Source: a virus
Strand: one strand, 5' to 3'
Virus record (IMG/VR): IMGVR_UViG_3300027782_000216
Coordinates: 1 to 33,588 of that record
Length of the DNA stretch: 33,588 nt
Position numbers and translations under genes: made by a program. Numbering within the stretch: position 1 is the stretch's first letter; each line of letters starts with the position of its first letter. Under the pieces are notes generated by a model. It was not told the origin of the DNA and did not search any database. It saw only the letters and a list, made by a program, of their open reading frames with translations. This document shows, in pieces, positions 22,046 to 29,861 of this stretch.

Positions 22046-22491
22046 ACGTAGACTTGCATTCCGACATTTCGGACATTAAATGCGACCTAAGAAAACTTGA
22101 AATTGCTAGTGATTCTGCTGATGCGGTGGCGGCAATTCACGTTTTAGAGCATTTTTATGAGTGGGAAGTTTATGACCTGCTAACCGAGTGGAAACGGGTG
22201 CTAAAGCCAGGCGGCAAAATGATCTTAGAGCTACCTTGTATGGATAAGGTGTTTGCCTATGTCCACAATTGCGTGATTAAAAAAGAGCCATTACAGCCGT
22301 TTATGACCCTAAATGCCTTGTACGGTGACCCTAAACATAAAGCCGAGGCAATGTGCCACCATTGGGGTTGGTTTCAGCGCCCATTGCAAGATATGTTGGA
22401 AACCGTTGGTATGCAAAACATTACGTTTTGTGAGCCTCGCTACCATTTCCCATTTCGTGACATGAGGGTGGAATGCTTAAAGGGGTCTTAA
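21889..22491 (+). CDS. SAM-dependent methyltransferase, class I
   Basis: This 200-residue protein has the SAM motif YNLGCGKKKWDGWINVDLHSD. It continues IKCDLRKLEIASDSADAVAAIHVLEHFYEW (motifs II-III) and LTEWKRVLKPGGKMILELPC. These are features of methyltransferase type 11/12 enzymes that act on sugars, lipids or small molecules. The ATG at 21889 has AGAGGG just upstream but lies 157 bases inside the preceding gene. GTG 21979 is an alternative closer to the SAM motif. It sits between the two DUF115 genes, so it probably methylates the same glycan. Confidence 0.8.
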   Translation: MDKTAEYERTYIQGAEVRDGRILASNTDRQVEESYETAYNLGCGKKKWDGWINVDLHSDISDIKCDLRKLEIASDSADAVAAIHVLEHFYEWEVYDLLTEWKRVLKPGGKMILELPCMDKVFAYVHNCVIKKEPLQPFMTLNALYGDPKHKAEAMCHHWGWFQRPLQDMLETVGMQNITFCEPRYHFPFRDMRVECLKGS

Positions 22492-23210
22492 CTAATGCCG
22501 AGCGCCATGAGCAGATGGCAAAGTCAATGCACTTGCCCATGCTCAAGAAAAAAGGCAAATTTAACAACCGGCGCATGACCATTGCTTGTTACGGCCCAAG
22601 CCTTGCAGACACTTGGCGGCAGCTTAAGCGCCCAATAATGACGGTCTCAGGGGCGCATGATTACTTGGTAGAAAGGGGAGTTATCCCCGACTTCCACGTT
22701 GATTGCGACCCAAGACCGCACAAAGCGCAAATGTTAAGCAAGCCGCAAAAGGAAACTAAATACCTGATGGCCTCGGTCTGCCATCCAAACTTTTGGGAAA
22801 TTCTTAAAGGTAAAAATGTTAAGGTATGGCATTTGATAAATGGCGATGATTTAGAAACGGTGGCATGGGTTGCTCAGCACCACAAAGAGGGAATGGAAAG
22901 CCTGATTGGTGGCGGTTCTAGTGTAGGCATGAGGGCAATGAATGTTTCGGCGGCTTTAGGGTTTCGCCGGTTTGACATTCATGGCATGGATTGTTCATTC
23001 ACAAATAACCGCCACGCAGGTGCTCATACTGGCAAAGATCAAGTTAAAATCATGGTCAATGTTGGTTTGAGAACTTTCCAAACAACACAGCAGATGCTTC
23101 AGGCGGCAATTGAAATGGAAAATTTCATTGAAACGCAGGATGCGGAAGTGGTGTTTTACGGTGATGGACTTATGCAGGAAACTGCTTTCAAACTCAAGGA
23201 ATTAGCATGA
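22473..23210 (+). CDS. DUF115/MAF-like protein, stand-alone
   Basis: This 245-residue protein contains a single DUF115-like domain: MTIACYGPSLADTWRQL, then VSGAHDYLVERGVIPDFHVDCDP and LIGGGSSVGMRAMNVSAALGFRRFDIHGMDCS. It aligns by eye with residues about 40-215 of the protein at 20414-22045 (GAHDxLxExGVxPD, LIGGGxxxGxRA, FGFDS/HGMDCS), so the two are paralogues. The N-terminus is basic. The start overlaps the methyltransferase by 19 bases and the end overlaps the next gene by four. It lacks the GT-B half. Confidence 0.8.
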   Translation: MLKGVLTNAERHEQMAKSMHLPMLKKKGKFNNRRMTIACYGPSLADTWRQLKRPIMTVSGAHDYLVERGVIPDFHVDCDPRPHKAQMLSKPQKETKYLMASVCHPNFWEILKGKNVKVWHLINGDDLETVAWVAQHHKEGMESLIGGGSSVGMRAMNVSAALGFRRFDIHGMDCSFTNNRHAGAHTGKDQVKIMVNVGLRTFQTTQQMLQAAIEMENFIETQDAEVVFYGDGLMQETAFKLKELA

Positions 23211-23794
23211 AAAACGAAACAGCGGGTTGGACAGATGAGTCATTTATGGAGAGCAATCGCGGCAAGATGGCGGTGTTTTTCCATGCGGTTCAAGTACAAA
23301 ACAACTTTTTGACGGCTCAAGAAAAGCGCCCAATTTTTCAAGAACGTATCTTTTTGAAGAAATTAGTGCCTGGCGATAACACTTTGACTATTGATCGCCC
23401 CATGCGTGAGCAAGACATAGAAGATTACCCAGTTGAATGGGCAAGGTTTGAGCAAAAGAAAGAAGCTACGGTAGCAGGCACACCAATTGAGGTTTGGAAC
23501 GCAATTTCTGAAACCCAAAAAGCTGAGTTCAAAGCGCTTAACATTTTTACCATTGATCAATTTGCACAGCTTGCAGACATTGCTGGCAACAAAATCATGG
23601 GCTTTAACGACTTGCGCGAAAAGGCGCGAGCATTTATTGCAGCATCTCAAGACTCGCAGATGTTTGACAAAATACGAGCCGAAACAGATAAAAAACTGCA
23701 AGCCCAAGATGTTGAAATGGCTGAACTCCGTGCGATGATTGCAGAGTTGACGGCTAAAAAATCCGGACGACCTAAAAAAGAATTGGTGGAGTAA
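23207..23794 (+). CDS. Phage protein with helix-hairpin-like part and AT-hook-like tail
   Basis: This 195-residue protein has a beta-rich first part (KMAVFFHAVQVQNNF, IFQERIFLKKLVPGDNT, DYPVEWARFEQ). A helical region follows (EFKALNIFTIDQFAQLADIAGNKIMG) with the pattern of a helix-hairpin-helix. A coiled coil ends in KKSGRPKKELVE, whose GRPKK core resembles an AT-hook. Proteins of this kind occur between capsid and connector genes in podovirus-like phages, and a DNA-binding role is possible. Confidence 0.7.
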   Translation: MKNETAGWTDESFMESNRGKMAVFFHAVQVQNNFLTAQEKRPIFQERIFLKKLVPGDNTLTIDRPMREQDIEDYPVEWARFEQKKEATVAGTPIEVWNAISETQKAEFKALNIFTIDQFAQLADIAGNKIMGFNDLREKARAFIAASQDSQMFDKIRAETDKKLQAQDVEMAELRAMIAELTAKKSGRPKKELVE

Positions 23795-24715
23795 ATGGCG
23801 AACTACACATTACTGCAATTGGTAGATCAAGTTTCAGGCGAGTTAGGCTTGACTCAGCCAGCTTCAGTAATTGGGTCAACCAACAACCAAACCATACAAT
23901 TATTGGCTTTGGCGCAGCGACTAGGCAAGGACTTGGTGCGCGACTATGAGTGGCAAAAGCTAGTCCAAGCCTACATTTGGCAAACTGAAACGGCGGTAAG
24001 CACAACCGGCACAATCACAGCGGGTTCTCGGGTCATTACGGCTATTCCTAGCACGGCGGCTTTACAGGTTGGCAACGTCATAACTGGCACTGGGCAAGCG
24101 CCTTATGCTGAGATTTTGACGATTGACAGCGCCACTCAGGTTACGCTAAATACGCCTGTTGCCACCTCAACTGCTGCGGTTTCAATGACGTTTGCCAAAC
24201 AGGATTACCCATTGCCTGATGGCTATGACCGCATGATTTCCGACACCAACTGGGACAGGACTGACCATTGGCGTAACCTTGGCACAAAGTCATCTCAAGA
24301 TTGGCAATTCTTGCAAGGCGGCATTATTTCAATTGGCCCAAGGGAGCGCTACCGCATATACAACGGCAAGTTTAGGATTTTCCAAGCGCTGACCACTGTC
24401 TACAACTTTTCGTTTGAATACGTTTCAAACTATTGGGTATGTGCAACCGGCTCAAGCGTTGGGTCTAAACCAGCATATACAGCGGATTCAGACACATCGA
24501 TTTTTCCTGATGATTTGATGATGGCTGGCTTGCGGTTTTATTTCCTTAAAGCCAAAAAGCTAGATTACGGCGCAGAACTAGCAGAATTTAATCGTGCATT
24601 GAGCTATTGCAAGGCTGGTGACGTACCTGTATCGGCTATGAGTTTAGCGCCTGTGGGCATGAATCAGCTTGTCGGGCCGTGGAGTGTGCAAGATGGAAAT
24701 TGGCCTAGTGTTTAA
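23795..24715 (+). CDS. Head-tail connector (P22 gp4/tail tubular A-like)
   Basis: This 306-residue protein starts MANYTLLQLVDQVSGELGL. A helical core follows (IQLLALAQRLGKDLVRDYEWQKL), then a beta insertion of about 75-130 residues (GTITAGSRVITAIPSTAAL) and FEYVSNYWVCA. The helical end reads DDLMMAGLRFYFLKAKKLDYG, then LAEFNRALSYCKAGD. This is the layout of phage adaptor proteins that dock below the portal. It fits the place between capsid and stabilisation protein. Confidence 0.8.
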   Translation: MANYTLLQLVDQVSGELGLTQPASVIGSTNNQTIQLLALAQRLGKDLVRDYEWQKLVQAYIWQTETAVSTTGTITAGSRVITAIPSTAALQVGNVITGTGQAPYAEILTIDSATQVTLNTPVATSTAAVSMTFAKQDYPLPDGYDRMISDTNWDRTDHWRNLGTKSSQDWQFLQGGIISIGPRERYRIYNGKFRIFQALTTVYNFSFEYVSNYWVCATGSSVGSKPAYTADSDTSIFPDDLMMAGLRFYFLKAKKLDYGAELAEFNRALSYCKAGDVPVSAMSLAPVGMNQLVGPWSVQDGNWPSV

Positions 24716-24724
24716 GGAGATGAC

Positions 24725-24883
24725 ATGAAATTAGATGGACTTTATGCAAATATTCAAGCAAAGAGGGCAAGAATAGCGGCGGGGTCGGGCGAAAAGATGC
24801 GTAAGCCTGGCACTGAGGGAGCGCCCACAGCTAAAGATTTTAAACAAGCTGCAAAGACCGCCAAGCCTGAGAAAAAGAAATGA
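24725..24883 (+). CDS. Small basic protein, 52 residues
   Basis: Translation of the gap gives MKLDGLYANIQAKRARIAAGSG, then MRKPGTEGAPTAKD and a Lys-rich end (KTAKPEKKK). A perfect AAGGAG site lies six bases upstream, and its stop overlaps the next start (ATGA). It resembles small basic head-associated proteins. It is probably a real gene, possibly a minor virion or DNA-binding component. Confidence 0.75.
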   Translation: MKLDGLYANIQAKRARIAAGSGEKMRKPGTEGAPTAKDFKQAAKTAKPEKKK

Positions 24884-25167
24884 CGGCGGCATGGACTCGC
24901 AAAGAGGGTAAGAATCCCGAGGGCGGTTTAAACGCCAAGGGCAGAGCCTCGGCAAAGGCAGAGGGCATGGATTTAAAGCCGCCTGTAAAGTCAGGGGACA
25001 ACCCTCGCAGGGCATCATTCCTTGCTCGAATGGGCAATATGCCTGGCCCTATGGAAAAGAACGGTGAGCCGACTAGACTTGCTTTGTCGTTAAAAGCGTG
25101 GGGAGCTAATTCTAAGCAAGAGGCTAAGGATAAATCCAAAGCCATATCCCGCCGGAATAAAGCCTAA
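24880..25167 (+). CDS. DUF6321-like small basic protein
   Basis: This 95-residue protein reads WTRKEGKNPEGGLNAKGRA, then DLKPPVKSGDNPRRASFLARMGN and TRLALSLKAWGANSKQEA. This is a strongly recognisable phage family (DUF6321), basic and Gly/Pro-rich. It lies between connector and stabilisation genes and is likely an accessory virion protein. It overlaps both neighbours by a few bases. No biochemical function is established. Confidence 0.8.
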   Translation: MTAAWTRKEGKNPEGGLNAKGRASAKAEGMDLKPPVKSGDNPRRASFLARMGNMPGPMEKNGEPTRLALSLKAWGANSKQEAKDKSKAISRRNKA

Positions 25168-26720
25168 TGTTAAATTCAATTGCACGGGGGGCGGGTTTAA
25201 GAACTCAAAGCTCAACGACCATTACAATCCCTGCGCCTATTGGCGGGTGGAATGCAAGGGATTCCCTTGGCGCTATGGCTATTGAGGATGCGGTAACACT
25301 GACAAATTGGTGGCCTGGCACTAACTCTGTGGTTTTGCGTTATGGCTACACCAAATTTGCAACGGGCATCACGGGTCAAGTTGAATCGGTAATTGCGTAT
25401 TCGGGCGTTACGGCAAACAAACTTTTTGCGGCGGCAACAACTAAAATTTACAACATCACGGCTGGCGGTGCAGTAGGTGCTGCCGATGTGTCAAGCCTTA
25501 CCAACGCCCGTTGGCAATACATCAATATGCGGACTTCATCTTCATATTTGATGATGGTAAATGGTGCGGACAAGCTACGGTTTTATGATGGCTCGGCATG
25601 GGCAAAAGATGGTGATGGCGCTGGTTATGACATCACAGGCGTAGATACGGCAACGTGCTCAAACATTACTTTGTTTAAAAACAGAGTTTGGCTAATCCAA
25701 GATGGCACATTAAAATCTTGGTATTTGCCAATTAATAGCATTGCTGGCGCGGCAGTAGCGTTAGATATGTCAAGCCTTGCTCAAATGGGCGGTTTCCTTG
25801 TGGCGGCAATGACATGGACGCTAGACGCTGGTTATGGCATGGATGACTATTTAGTGTTTATTACCTCAAATGGTGAAACACTAGTATGGCGGCTAACTGA
25901 CCCAACAACCCCAACAGGCATTTCATTAATTGGCATTTATCAACTAGGCGCTCCTATTGGTAAGCGCTGCTGGGTCAAGTACGGCGGTGACTTGCTTATC
26001 ATTACGCAAGATGGCGTAGTACCTATGAGTGGTGCATTGCAAAGCTCACGGCTTGACCCTAGAGTGTCTATTACAAACAAAATTCAATATGCAATGAGTC
26101 AAGCAATATCGACTTATTCAACCAATTTTGGCTGGGATTTGCTGTATTTTCCAAAAGAAAACCAGCTAATTTTGAATGTACCCATTGAGCAAGGCAGTCA
26201 GCAGCAACAGTATGTAATGAACAACATCACAAAATCGTGGTGTAACTTTACAGGTTGGAACGCTAATTGTTGGGCGCTTTACCAAGATGATCCTTATTTT
26301 GGTGGAGATGGCTTTGTGGGTTTGGCGTGGAACGGCACTGTTGATGACACATCAGACATAACAAGTTTTGGGCTGCAATCCTTTCAAACGTATGGGCAAG
26401 CCAATCAAAAACAGTGTCAGATGATTCGCTACCATTTGTTTACAGACGGCTTTCCATCGGTTTATGGCAATGTTAATGTAGACTACAATTTGGCTGACAG
26501 CAGCGCTTCCTTAAATTTTGCTCCAGTTAATTATGGTAATTGGGACAGTGCGCTTTGGGATGTTGCTTATTGGGGTGACAATTTAGTGGCTAGCGCGGAT
26601 TGGCAAGGGGTCACTGAAATTGGTTATTCGTTTGCGCCAATTCTAAAAACGTCTAGCCAAGGCACACAAATTCAGTGGGTGGCGGCTGATTTAGTGTTTA
26701 CTGGTGGCGGTACTTTATGA
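25167..26720 (+). CDS. DNA stabilisation/tail needle-hub protein (P22 gp10-like)
   Basis: This 517-residue protein begins with a basic linker and then IPAPIGGWNARDSLGAMAIEDAVTLTNWWP, the hallmark start of the P22 gp10-like packaged-DNA stabilisation group. Repeating four-strand units follow (YSGVTANKLFAAATTKIYN, LTNARWQYINMRTSSSYLMMVNG, ITLFKNRVWLIQDG), a beta-propeller pattern. The GYGMDDYLVFITSNGETLVW and RCWVKYGGDLLIITQDGVVPMS blades are clear. It probably plugs the connector and forms the tail core. Confidence 0.85.
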   Translation: MLNSIARGAGLRTQSSTTITIPAPIGGWNARDSLGAMAIEDAVTLTNWWPGTNSVVLRYGYTKFATGITGQVESVIAYSGVTANKLFAAATTKIYNITAGGAVGAADVSSLTNARWQYINMRTSSSYLMMVNGADKLRFYDGSAWAKDGDGAGYDITGVDTATCSNITLFKNRVWLIQDGTLKSWYLPINSIAGAAVALDMSSLAQMGGFLVAAMTWTLDAGYGMDDYLVFITSNGETLVWRLTDPTTPTGISLIGIYQLGAPIGKRCWVKYGGDLLIITQDGVVPMSGALQSSRLDPRVSITNKIQYAMSQAISTYSTNFGWDLLYFPKENQLILNVPIEQGSQQQQYVMNNITKSWCNFTGWNANCWALYQDDPYFGGDGFVGLAWNGTVDDTSDITSFGLQSFQTYGQANQKQCQMIRYHLFTDGFPSVYGNVNVDYNLADSSASLNFAPVNYGNWDSALWDVAYWGDNLVASADWQGVTEIGYSFAPILKTSSQGTQIQWVAADLVFTGGGTL

Positions 26721-27157
26721 TTGTTGCATATGAAAAATATGCAGATTGCGTTGCTGAAGCGGCGGTTTTAAATGCTCATCATTGGTTAGAATTGTATGGA
26801 AAAACTAAGTATCGATTTGACCACGGTGGATTAGTTGATTTAGAAGCTATCAATGGTTTTGTTTACTACACATTGCGCGAAGATGGCGAATTGTGTGGTC
26901 ATGTTGGTTTTATGTTAATCAAAGCGCCATACTTAGGACAATTAATTGCCTTAGATGCGTTTTATTACATTAAACCGGAATATCGCGGGACGTTGGAAAT
27001 TTGCAAGCTGCTTAAATTTGCTGGAAAGCATTTAATGGAAAATAAAATTGGGACGGTTGTAATAAGTCATAAAACTGGTGCGAATTTGTCTCCAATTTTG
27101 ATAAGAGCTGGCTATCAAGAATCGGGAACTACATTCTTTTTTAAGGAATCAAAATGA
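26717..27157 (+). CDS. GNAT-family acetyltransferase in the tail operon
   Basis: This 146-residue protein has a GNAT core: a first helix (CVAEAAVLNAHHWLEL), strands (NGFVYYTLREDGELCGHVGFMLI), motif A (QLIALDAFYYIKPEYRGTLEICKLLKFA) and motif B (NLSPILIRAGYQESGTTFF). The usual RxxGxG/A pyrophosphate loop reads YRGTLEI, so CoA binding may differ. GNAT genes at this point between stabilisation and internal proteins recur in related phages. It may acetylate a virion or host protein. Confidence 0.8.
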   Translation: MIVAYEKYADCVAEAAVLNAHHWLELYGKTKYRFDHGGLVDLEAINGFVYYTLREDGELCGHVGFMLIKAPYLGQLIALDAFYYIKPEYRGTLEICKLLKFAGKHLMENKIGTVVISHKTGANLSPILIRAGYQESGTTFFFKESK

Positions 27158-28830
27158 GCTTTTTATGTGAAGATGCGCCAGCCGCACCAGTTGCGCCTGA
27201 TCCGACAGCAACCGCCGATGCACAATCTGCCGCTAACATAAAGGCGGCTTTTACAACAGCCAAGATTAACAACCCAAACATTACTAACCCATATGGAAAA
27301 TCAACAACGCAATATGGGTTAAACGCTTTTTATGCCGCGAATCCTAATGCGGCGGCAGAGTTTGCAAGTAACAATCAAGGTATGTCGGCTGAAGATTATG
27401 CAAAAGCGTACACTGCTTTTCGACCAGGCATGACAAACCCATATGACGAATACACGCCATATGTTACGCAATCGCTTAACCCCATTTCGGCAAATATTTT
27501 TGATGCTCAACAAAAAACAAAAATGCAATTTGCGGATTTGGCAAACTTGGGTACAAGTAATGTAGCCAAAACACTAAGTTCCCCTTTTTCTTTTACCGGC
27601 GATCAAAAATACTCGCAAGTTGTTGGCGCTAATGGGTTAACACCCAACATCGCACGAGATTTGATGCAAAGGTCTATGACCGGTGGTGGTGCGCCTACTG
27701 CCGAATTCAATAAATATGGTGGGTACGACGCGGTCAAAGCCGTGTACGAAAGAAGCGGCGGCGATTATTCCGGTGAGGGAAAAGGATACCCAGGGCAAGA
27801 CGCAAACACAACCATTGCCAATGCGGGTGGGATTTCGCAAGGGCCGAATGCCGCAAACTTTATGGCGGGAACTGGCCCAAATGCAAGTGACTTTATGGCG
27901 GCGGGTGGGCCTAATGCGGCTAATTTTATGGCGGCGGGTGGGCCAAGCGCTGCTAACTTTATGGCAGACAGTGGGCTTGACCTTTCCAATGTGGCGGCTA
28001 TGCCTATAAATGCTGGCACAACGGGACAACAAGCAATCATGGCTCGGTTAGAGCCGCAAATTGCAAGAAATCGTGTAAGCACGGAAACGCAATTAATTAA
28101 TCAAGGGTTACGACCAGGCTCAGAGGCCTACAACAACGCAATTACTTTGTTAGCGCAACAAGAGAACGATCAACGCACCCAAGCGGTTTTACAAGGTCTT
28201 GGTTTAGACATGAGCGCAAATGCCCAAGGCTATGGTCAAGCGCTTACAACGGGGCAATTTGGAAACACCGCACAAGCACAAAACTTTGGGCAAGGTAATA
28301 TCCAGCAACAACTTTACAATCAAGCTCAAGGGCAAAACTTTGGGCAGGGTAACATCCAACAACAGTTGTTTAATCAAGCTCAAGGTCAAAATTTTGGTCA
28401 GGGTACTACCGCACAAAATACGGCAAACCAAGCGGCTGGTCAAAACTACACGCAAAATTACAATACTACGGCGTTTAACAATGCCGCCCAACAACAGCAA
28501 TTTAATCAAAACCAAGCAAGAGCTGCATTTGAAAATCAAGCGCGGCAACAAGCATTAGCAGAGGCTATTCAGCAACGCCAAATGCCATTAAACGAAATTT
28601 CGGCATTGATGACAGGTTCACAAATACAAAACCCAGTATTTCAACCCTTTACCGGCGCAAACGTAGGCGCTGCACCAATTGCTCAAACCATGCAAAACGC
28701 CTATATGGGTGCTCAAAACGCATACAATCAACAAATTGCAAGTGACAATGCGTCTATGGGTGGATTGTTTAGTTTAGCCGGATCAGCGTTTGGTGCGCCT
28801 ACTGGTACGTTTGATTTTCTTAAATTTTGA
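27154..28830 (+). CDS. Repeat-rich internal/tail virion protein
   Basis: This 558-residue protein has low-complexity and tandem repeats. Residues 230-273 are four 11-residue units (GPNAANFMAAG type). Residues 373-444 are four 18-residue units rich in Gln/Asn (AQGQNFGQGNIQQQLFNQ type). The rest is Ala/Asn/Gln-rich, ending in a helix and a hydrophobic Gly/Phe tail (MGGLFSLAGSAFGAP). Similar proteins in podovirus-like phages are thought to sit in the tail or be ejected with DNA. Its start overlaps the GNAT gene (ATGA). Confidence 0.7.
   Translation: MSFLCEDAPAAPVAPDPTATADAQSAANIKAAFTTAKINNPNITNPYGKSTTQYGLNAFYAANPNAAAEFASNNQGMSAEDYAKAYTAFRPGMTNPYDEYTPYVTQSLNPISANIFDAQQKTKMQFADLANLGTSNVAKTLSSPFSFTGDQKYSQVVGANGLTPNIARDLMQRSMTGGGAPTAEFNKYGGYDAVKAVYERSGGDYSGEGKGYPGQDANTTIANAGGISQGPNAANFMAGTGPNASDFMAAGGPNAANFMAAGGPSAANFMADSGLDLSNVAAMPINAGTTGQQAIMARLEPQIARNRVSTETQLINQGLRPGSEAYNNAITLLAQQENDQRTQAVLQGLGLDMSANAQGYGQALTTGQFGNTAQAQNFGQGNIQQQLYNQAQGQNFGQGNIQQQLFNQAQGQNFGQGTTAQNTANQAAGQNYTQNYNTTAFNNAAQQQQFNQNQARAAFENQARQQALAEAIQQRQMPLNEISALMTGSQIQNPVFQPFTGANVGAAPIAQTMQNAYMGAQNAYNQQIASDNASMGGLFSLAGSAFGAPTGTFDFLKF
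27841..27972 (+). repeat. Four 33-bp in-frame repeats
   Basis: Four consecutive 33-bp units encode GPNAANFMAGT, GPNASDFMAAG, GPNAANFMAAG and GPSAANFMADS. The DNA differs at many third positions while the protein is kept, so the units are old or under selection, not fresh slippage. Confidence 0.85.
28270..28485 (+). repeat. Four 54-bp in-frame Gln/Asn-rich repeats
   Basis: Units begin at 28270, 28324, 28378 and 28432. Each encodes about 18 residues of the AQGQNFGQGNIQQQLFNQ type. The first two are nearly the same protein, and the third and fourth drift (TTAQNTANQ, NYTQNYNTT). This looks like stepwise internal duplication followed by divergence. Confidence 0.85.
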
Positions 28831-28844
28831 TTACGGGAGGTTAA

Positions 28845-29858
28845 ATGCCTGATATTAATTTAGCTCCTACCAACTACGAGTTGGATGCAATCCAAAAGCG
28901 GCGCAAAATGGCTGAATCCTTAATTCAACAAGCTCTACAGCCAATAGAAATGCCGCAAGTTGCCGGTGCTCGCATTAGTCCAATTCAAGGGTTAGCCAAG
29001 CTTTTGCAAGGTTACATTGGTGGTAAGAATTTAGAAAAAGCAGGCGCAGAAGAAAAACAATACCAATCGGATTATTTATCCGACCTTGGTTTTCTTATGC
29101 GTAACGCTGGCAAGACTACGCCTGCAACTGAGGCTATTCCCGAGCAAGGGGGCAACCCCGCAGTCCCCGCCATGCCAGCGTCACCATTGTTGTCGCCCGA
29201 TTTGTTAAGTGGCACTAACGCTAACAATTACTTAAAGACAAGCCAAGGCAAGATGGCTTTGGCGCAGCTTTTGATGCAACAACAAGCCCAAAAGCAAGCA
29301 AGGGCGCAAAAACTAGAAGACGCAGATTTGGAAGTGCGTACCGTTGCGCCAGGCACGGCTTTGGTGCAAGGTGGCAAGCAAATTTATTCAAATCCCGCAG
29401 AGCCAAAATTGCGTGAAGTAAAAACAAATAATCCATTAACTGGGATGCCTGAAACTAGGTACTACCCCGAAAATGTATTGGTGGCTATGGGCGGCATTCC
29501 CGATCAATACAAAGGCTTTGCGGCTGAGCTAATTACTGCCAAGAATTTACCGGCAAACATTAAAAATGATCCGCAATTGCTTAATTTGGTTGGTTCGCAA
29601 TTGAACAAAACCGCCGGTTTAGTTACCGAAGAAGATGTAGCCCAATATATGTTGAAAGTGGCAGAGACTAGAGCCAAACTTGGCTATGAGGGAATTCCCT
29701 TTGCCGAGCCTAAACCATTGACGGCAGCGTCCAATCCTTTGATTAAACAAACATTGCCCAAAGGTGTTCCATTGGACGCAGTTCCAACGGGTAAATTTAC
29801 ACCCGAGGGTAAGCCCGTTTACAAATCGCCCAACGGCAAAACTTATGTGGAGGATTGA
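28845..29858 (+). CDS. Internal virion/ejection-type protein 1
   Basis: This 337-residue protein has a GGGAGG site upstream of its start. It reads NYELDAIQKRRKMAESLIQQAL, a helical start seen in phage internal proteins, then a Gly/Pro region (IPEQGGNPAVPAMPASPL) and a long basic Gln/Ala helix (LLMQQQAQKQARAQKL). It ends KFTPEGKPVYKSPNGKTYVE, a motif like the end of the next protein. The place between the repeat-rich tail protein and two similar genes suggests ejection with the DNA. Confidence 0.7.
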   Translation: MPDINLAPTNYELDAIQKRRKMAESLIQQALQPIEMPQVAGARISPIQGLAKLLQGYIGGKNLEKAGAEEKQYQSDYLSDLGFLMRNAGKTTPATEAIPEQGGNPAVPAMPASPLLSPDLLSGTNANNYLKTSQGKMALAQLLMQQQAQKQARAQKLEDADLEVRTVAPGTALVQGGKQIYSNPAEPKLREVKTNNPLTGMPETRYYPENVLVAMGGIPDQYKGFAAELITAKNLPANIKNDPQLLNLVGSQLNKTAGLVTEEDVAQYMLKVAETRAKLGYEGIPFAEPKPLTAASNPLIKQTLPKGVPLDAVPTGKFTPEGKPVYKSPNGKTYVED

Positions 29859-29861
29859 CAA

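Noticed and set aside
27683-28082. Plus- and minus-strand frames across the repeat array
   Set aside because: Both follow the 33-bp periodicity of the coding repeats and are best explained as shadows of the repeats.
27841-28485. CRISPR-like repeat array
   Set aside because: The units are contiguous, in frame and divergent at third positions, with no spacers.
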